The notes under the pieces: generated by a model
Seen by the model: the letters and a program-made list of their open reading frames with translations, nothing else
The model's database searches: none
Told to the model about the DNA's origin: nothing
Made by a program: the position numbers and the translations under genes
Source: Candidatus Methanophagales archaeon
Lineage (GTDB): Archaea; Halobacteriota; Syntropharchaeia; Alkanophagales; Methanospirareceae
Assembly: GCA_030617585.1 (NCBI GenBank)
Contig: JAUWVD010000035.1
Span: 1-9,353 of the forward strand
Direction of reading: 5' to 3'
Length of the DNA: 9,353 nt
Shown: positions 5,715-9,353 of the stretch, piece after piece
How positions within the stretch are numbered: the stretch's first letter is position 1
Layout of the letters: each line of letters starts with the position of its first letter

Positions 5715-6029
5715 TTACCGATATCCTCGCTTCACTATCGATTCTCTCACATCCTCTATCTTCCTCGTTGCAGTGTCTACTTTCTCTCGCACTTCCTGTT
5801 CCACCGATTGCATACTCACCCGTAAAGACCGCTCCTTTTCGCTTATCTCCTCTTCTATCTTCTTTAATTTCGCGTCTACACTTAAGAACAAGAGTGCAAC
5901 CATTGCTGCTAGTATCACAGCAGAAGTTACAATCACTAGGTCATTCCCATACCGGCTTAGCCATTTGTACGTCAGCACGAAAGTGCAGACAACCATCACA
6001 ACCGAGAATATAACATTTCTTGCTTCCAT
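5715..6029 (-). CDS. small membrane protein with two TM helices and C-terminal coiled coil
   Basis: 104 residues, no family recognised. Two hydrophobic helices are plain: about 7-23 (IFSVVMVVCTFVLTYKW) and 31-50 (LVIVTSAVILAAMVALLFLS), joined by a short LSRYGND turn. Residues 52-100 are highly charged with heptad-like spacing (AKLKKIEEEISEKERS, then VEQEVREKVDTATRKIEDV), so a coiled coil is expected, probably on the cytoplasmic side by the positive-inside rule. There is no cleavage site and no catalytic motif. It is the first gene of the minus-strand run and sits 8 nt before the HTH-ACT gene. A clear TATA box lies upstream (6101-6112), and AAAGGG is 3 nt from the ATG with a G run further out. 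It may be a scaffold or membrane anchor; this is inference. Confidence 0.75.
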   Translation of the reverse strand: MEARNVIFSVVMVVCTFVLTYKWLSRYGNDLVIVTSAVILAAMVALLFLSVDAKLKKIEEEISEKERSLRVSMQSVEQEVREKVDTATRKIEDVRESIVKRGYR

Positions 6030-6100
6030 ATTCCCTTTTTTCTTCCCCCCTTTATTTCCATCTCAAACACATATCCTCAATAATTTAACACCCTTATCTA

Positions 6101-6112
6101 TTTAAATATAAA
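6101..6112 (-). promoter_or_regulatory. TATA box for the small-membrane-protein operon
   Basis: The minus strand reads TTTATATTTAAA, preceded by the purine-rich GAAAGA (BRE-like). This is the best TATA match in the window. Transcription would begin near 6080, giving a leader of about 50 nt before ATG 6029. The rest of the 165-nt gap (6030-6194) contains pyrimidine-rich sequence after trmO (minus-strand CTCTTTATCTCTCTCTC), which may help terminate trmO, and I see no gene in it. Confidence 0.55.
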
Positions 6113-6194
6113 TCTTTCAGATTTTTATCACGAATAAATGAGAGAGAGATAAAGAGTGGCAGGGTGGTTCTGTTCCCAGTATTGCTCAATCTAA

Positions 6195-6638
6195 CTAAAC
6201 CTTCCCTTCAAGCCAGCCTATCTTCACAGCCCCTTTTTCATTAAATTCGGAGACATAGGGTTTTATATCTATCAAAGGGGAGCCATCAATTGCATCTATT
6301 CCTTTAATCCTCAGAATGTGCCCTCTTCTTTCTATTAACTCAACAACAGAGATACCAATTGGATTTGGTCTTCTCGGCGACCTCGTGGTAAATAAGCCAT
6401 GTGGTTTAGCATCCCAGGGCGTTGTTACAAGAAGCGAGTACCCCGTTGCTTTATGCAGCCAGTAGAGAATAAGGATATGCGAAAAACCTTCTACATCCTT
6501 TAAGCCACCCACGTAGTCGTCATAGACTTCTATCTCGGCAATCTGTTCCGATTTGCACGTTTGGTGGGGGCACTCACTCAGAGTCTTATACGGCGTGTGG
6601 ATTACCCCAATCTGCGTTAGTTCCATCTTCAGGATCAT
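6195..6638 (-). CDS. trmO: TrmO/TsaA family tRNA (N6-threonylcarbamoyladenosine-37-N6)-methyltransferase
   Basis: 147 residues (or 143 from the second ATG), normal for the compact archaeal TrmO (UPF0066, formerly YaeB/VirR-like). The family uses S-adenosylmethionine to methylate t6A at position 37 of ANN-decoding tRNAs, giving m6t6A. The signature GLFTTRSPRRPNPIG (81-95) is nearly canonical. IDGSPLIDIKPYV (117-129) matches the C-terminal motif, and GFSHILILYWLH (51-62) the core strand and helix. The N-terminal IGVIHTPYK (10-18) is also typical. The first ATG (6638) directly abuts an AT-rich TATA-like stretch (minus-strand 6639-6655), so the true start may be Met5 (6626), leaving MELTQIGV as N terminus; no SD supports either. 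The gene stands alone, divergent from valS. Confidence 0.92.
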   Translation of the reverse strand: MILKMELTQIGVIHTPYKTLSECPHQTCKSEQIAEIEVYDDYVGGLKDVEGFSHILILYWLHKATGYSLLVTTPWDAKPHGLFTTRSPRRPNPIGISVVELIERRGHILRIKGIDAIDGSPLIDIKPYVSEFNEKGAVKIGWLEGKV

Positions 6639-6644
6639 ATTTAT

Positions 6645-6655
6645 ATTAATTTTAT
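6645..6655 (-). promoter_or_regulatory. candidate TATA region for trmO
   Basis: The minus strand reads ATAAAATTAAT, about 24 nt before the second ATG (6626) but only 7-17 nt from the first ATG (6638). If this is the real TATA box, translation most likely begins at Met5 on a leaderless mRNA. An alternative box is the T/A run TTTTTTTAAAAG near 6666-6677. Confidence 0.35.
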
Positions 6656-6682
6656 GCTCTAAAGCCTTTTAAAAAAAGTATG

Positions 6683-6689
6683 AAATATA
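6683..6689 (+). promoter_or_regulatory. TATA-like box for valS
   Basis: AAATATA is centred about 31 nt before ATG 6717, so transcription should start near 6711-6714, among the overlapping ATG triplets. The mRNA would be leaderless or nearly so. The 78-nt gap 6639-6716 holds both divergent promoters. Confidence 0.45.
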
Positions 6690-6716
6690 CAATACATATC
6701 GGTAGAATGAAATGAA

Positions 6717-9149
6717 ATGAACATCCCCAAAAGATACGAGGTAAAAGAAGCAGAAAGGCGATGGCAGGTATTCTGGGAAACAGAAGGCGTTTACAAGTTT
6801 GATCCGGGAAGTAATGATCCTATTTATTCCTTAGATACGCCACCACCAACGGTTTCTGGTAATATGCATATCGGACATGCAATGGCATACATCCAGGCGG
6901 ACACAATAATGCGCTTTCAGCGTATGCAGGGCAAAAACATATTCTATCCCTTCGGGTTTGACAATAATGGGCTTGCCACTGAGCTTTATGTTGAGAAGAA
7001 GACAGGGAAGATGGCAGAGGAGATGTCAAGGCAGGAATTTATTGAACTCTGTCTGAAGGAGAGCGAAATAGCGGCGCAGAGGATGCTCGAGGATTGGAAA
7101 AGTTTGGGTATAAGTCCAGATTGGGATATTACCTATCGTACGATTAACAAATGGAGCAGAAAGACCTCACAAAGGAGTTTTATTCTACTTCACAATAATG
7201 GACGGGCATATAGGAAACATGAACCTACCGTTTGGTGTTCAAAATGCGGCACTGCCATCGCTCAGGTAGAGACAGAAGATAAAACCCTACCTTCTTCGTT
7301 TTATGACATAACCTTCAAGATAGAAGGCGCGGATTTGCTGATTTCTACTACAAGACCCGAGCTTTTACCCGCTTGCGTGGCTGTTTTCTATCATCCCAAT
7401 GATGAAAGATATAAGGGCTACGAGGGTAAAAATGCGGAAGTGCCGCTATTTGGGCTTGAAGTCCCGATTATGGAAGATGAAGCGGTGGATCCGGAGAGCG
7501 GGACAGGAATCGTGATGTGTTGCACTGCGGGAGACAGCACAGATGTAGAATGGTGGAAGACGCACAATTTACCCTGGATTTCCGTTATTGATGAACACGG
7601 AAGAATGAAAGAACAGGCGGGGAAATACGCGGGTATGCGCATAAAGAAAGCGAGAAGTGCAATAGTCGCTGATTTAGATGAACAAGGGCTGTTAAAGGGT
7701 AAAAAGGAGATTACTCATACTGTTAATGTGCATGAGCGATGTGGCACTGCAGTAGAATATATCATGACAAAACAGTGGTTCATAAAATATCTGGACTTGA
7801 AAGAGCGGTTTCTCGATGCGAGTGCGAAGCTCAACTGGTATCCGCCGTATATGAAGGCGAGATATGATAATTGGGTAATGGGCTTAAAATGGGACTGGTG
7901 CATATCAAGGCAAAGGTACTATGGTATCCCATTCCCTGTTTGGTACTGTGAAGAATGCGATTTCGAAGTGATTGCGGACGATAAGGATTTGCCGGTGGAT
8001 CCAACATCAGATGCACCACCGATAGCGAAATGCCCAAAATGCGGCTGTGACCGATTCAAACCGGAAAAGGATGTGCTAGATACATGGGCCACCTCATCAC
8101 TAACGCCCCAAATCGCAACTAAATGGAAAGAGGACGATGCATTTTTCAATAAGATCTATCCAATGTCGTTGAGGAGCAATGGCCATGATATTATCACTTT
8201 CTGGCTCTTCAATACAGTTGTGAAGGGGCTGCTGCATGAGAACCAGGTCCCCTGGAAGGATGTTATAATCAACGGTTTCGTCCTCGACCCGAAGAAGGCG
8301 AAGATGAGCAAGAGTAAAGGTAATGTAATACAGCCGCAGGGCGTTATTGAACGGTATTCGGCCGATGCTTTACGGTTCTGGGCTTGCTCAGCCAAGCTTG
8401 GTGAAGATTTGCCGTATGAAGAGAAAGAGATAAGGCGAGGCGTGAAAATCGTGAACAAATTATGGAATGCCTCCAAATTTGCGTTACTGCATTTGGAAGG
8501 CTATGATTTGAACAACGGATGTGAGTTAGAGCTCATGGATAAATGGCTGCTTTCCAAATTGAATAGGCTGATCGGAGAATGCACGGCTAGTTTCAATGAA
8601 TACGAATTCTCAACGGTCAAGAAAGACATGGAGAATTTCTTCTGGCATACTTTCTGCGATTCCTATTTAGAGATGGTGAAAGACAGGTTGTATAATACCG
8701 AGCGTGGGGAAGAAGCGAAGCTGAGTGCGCAATATACGCTCTATGTCTCATTACTGGCGATGCTTAAAATGATGGCACCCATACAGCCCCACATCACAGA
8801 AGAGATATATCACGCTTATTTCGCAGATAAAGAGAACTGTAAGAGCATCCATATATCAAAATGGCCTGAACTGGATGCTGCTATGATTGACACTGAAGTA
8901 GAGGAGATAGGCGATAAGACCGTGGATGTGATTTCGGCAGTGAGGAAATATAAAACACTTAACAAGAAGGCGTTGAATGCGCAGGTAAGCCGAATATTAT
9001 TTAAATGCGATGAAGAGACAAAAGAGCAGTTAAAAAGCACCTATACTGATTTGAAAGCGACATTACATGTGGCGAAGATAGAATCAGGCGATGCGGGAGT
9101 GGATATTATAACCGAGAAATATGGTTTGAAATTGAAGATTGATTTTTAA
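6717..9149 (+). CDS. valS: valyl-tRNA synthetase
   Basis: 810 residues, on the short side for archaeal ValRS (commonly 860-890) but apparently complete. This class I enzyme charges tRNA-Val and edits mischarged threonine. The catalytic core has the HIGH motif (51-54), FGFDNNGLATE (79-89) and KMSKS (529-533, in AKMSKSKGN). The CP1 editing domain spans about 185-340, with STTRPE (210-215) and SGTGIVMCCTAGD (261-273). Cysteine pairs C174/C177 and C411/C414 with C439/C442/C444 look like zinc knuckles. DVLDTWATSSLTP (452-464) and LRSNGHDIITFW (485-496) are family landmarks. Residues 600-700 form the helical anticodon-binding domain, and 730-810 a small C-terminal region; the long bacterial C-terminal coiled coil is absent. 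An in-frame TGA at 6708-6710 fixes ATG 6717 as the first start. No SD is present; two ATG triplets in other frames immediately precede it. Confidence 0.97.
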   Translation: MNIPKRYEVKEAERRWQVFWETEGVYKFDPGSNDPIYSLDTPPPTVSGNMHIGHAMAYIQADTIMRFQRMQGKNIFYPFGFDNNGLATELYVEKKTGKMAEEMSRQEFIELCLKESEIAAQRMLEDWKSLGISPDWDITYRTINKWSRKTSQRSFILLHNNGRAYRKHEPTVWCSKCGTAIAQVETEDKTLPSSFYDITFKIEGADLLISTTRPELLPACVAVFYHPNDERYKGYEGKNAEVPLFGLEVPIMEDEAVDPESGTGIVMCCTAGDSTDVEWWKTHNLPWISVIDEHGRMKEQAGKYAGMRIKKARSAIVADLDEQGLLKGKKEITHTVNVHERCGTAVEYIMTKQWFIKYLDLKERFLDASAKLNWYPPYMKARYDNWVMGLKWDWCISRQRYYGIPFPVWYCEECDFEVIADDKDLPVDPTSDAPPIAKCPKCGCDRFKPEKDVLDTWATSSLTPQIATKWKEDDAFFNKIYPMSLRSNGHDIITFWLFNTVVKGLLHENQVPWKDVIINGFVLDPKKAKMSKSKGNVIQPQGVIERYSADALRFWACSAKLGEDLPYEEKEIRRGVKIVNKLWNASKFALLHLEGYDLNNGCELELMDKWLLSKLNRLIGECTASFNEYEFSTVKKDMENFFWHTFCDSYLEMVKDRLYNTERGEEAKLSAQYTLYVSLLAMLKMMAPIQPHITEEIYHAYFADKENCKSIHISKWPELDAAMIDTEVEEIGDKTVDVISAVRKYKTLNKKALNAQVSRILFKCDEETKEQLKSTYTDLKATLHVAKIESGDAGVDIITEKYGLKLKIDF

Positions 9150-9176
9150 TATAACTACAAAAACAAATAAGGAAAT

Positions 9177-9353
9177 ATGGGAAAAGTAAAAACCGCGAAG
9201 AAAGCAAAGAAAGAAGGAAAGGGTAGTAGTGGAGGAGGTGGAGGAAGTGGAGAAGAGCGTGGGCTTATGTCCTCTGCCGGCTTAATGCGATATTATGACG
9301 TAGAAGAATCGGCAGTCAAAATGTCGCCGAAGACGATATTGATCGCAGGCATA
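9177..9353 (+). CDS. secG: preprotein translocase subunit Sec61-beta (partial, runs off right edge)
   Basis: The first 59 codons are visible and open to the window end. Sec61-beta is the small peripheral subunit of the SecYEG/Sec61 channel, with one C-terminal membrane helix. The N-terminal part is basic (KVKTAKKAKKEGKG), then a Gly/Ser linker (residues 16-25). The hallmark archaeal segment GLMSSAGLMRYYDVEESAVKMSPKT follows (residues 29-53), and ILIAGI marks the start of the membrane helix, which continues outside. Archaeal proteins of this family are only about 55-95 residues, so little is missing. ATG 9177 follows AAGGA (9169-9173), 3 nt upstream, a weak SD. The gap after valS is 27 nt with no obvious terminator, so co-transcription with valS is likely. 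Confidence 0.88.
   Translation, partial: MGKVKTAKKAKKEGKGSSGGGGGSGEERGLMSSAGLMRYYDVEESAVKMSPKTILIAGI

Noticed and set aside
5698..6105. 135-residue plus-strand open frame over the small membrane protein gene
   Set aside because: Ser/Thr/Phe-rich complement of the coiled-coil region; the minus-strand gene has sensible TM plus coiled-coil architecture and a good promoter.
6116..6135. C/D-box-like guide RNA motif (minus-strand GTGATAA then CTGA)
   Set aside because: The boxes are only about 5 nt apart, too close for a guide region, and no C'/D' pair is visible.
9223..9260. GGA/AGT-rich tract as a DNA repeat or regulatory element
   Set aside because: It encodes the Gly/Ser linker common in archaeal Sec61-beta; low-complexity coding explains it.
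1..9353. CRISPR array, insertion sequence or tRNA/rRNA gene
   Set aside because: No regularly spaced repeats, transposase-like protein, terminal inverted repeats or recognisable tRNA cloverleaf motifs seen on either strand.

Overview
The window is archaeal. It carries FtsY, a prefoldin alpha subunit, Sec61-beta, the archaeal tRNA-Phe wybutosine enzyme Taw1, the DUF126 small subunit of phosphomevalonate dehydratase (archaeal modified mevalonate pathway) and an archaeal-type valyl-tRNA synthetase. Promoter-like sites are archaeal TATA boxes 25-31 nt from start codons, and strong Shine-Dalgarno (SD) sites match an archaeal 16S 3' end. The gene set fits a euryarchaeon. A methane-cycle lineage such as ANME-1/Methanophagales or relatives is possible, but this is a low-confidence inference.

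Layout. (1) 2-208 (+): 3' end of an AT-rich accessory gene, perhaps a TumE/DUF6516-type toxin. (2) 214-741 (+): moaB, with a probable leaderless promoter. (3) 775-2107 (-): a two-gene unit, DUF126 (PMDh small subunit) then taw1, overlapping by 32 nt with a strong SD for taw1 inside the first gene. (4) 2157-4775 (+): pfdA, ftsY and an unrecognised 351-residue protein, the last two translationally coupled. (5) 4772-6029 (-): a small membrane/coiled-coil protein, an HTH-ACT regulator and an unrecognised basic-loop protein. (6) 6195-6638 (-): trmO. (7) 6717-9149 (+): valS, followed by the start of the Sec61-beta gene running off the right edge.

Most genes serve information processing and protein targeting. 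FtsY (SRP receptor) and Sec61-beta (translocon) act in membrane targeting, prefoldin in folding, and ValRS, Taw1 and TrmO in tRNA charging and position-37 modification. MoaB and the PMDh small subunit serve molybdenum/tungsten cofactor and isoprenoid synthesis.

I see no CRISPR array, insertion sequence, rRNA or tRNA gene. No gene-free stretch exceeds 300 bases; the longest is 6030-6194. I did not find a clearly new multi-gene system. The best leads are the unknown protein coupled to ftsY, the orphan minus-strand trio, and a stepped ATGA start region ahead of valS.
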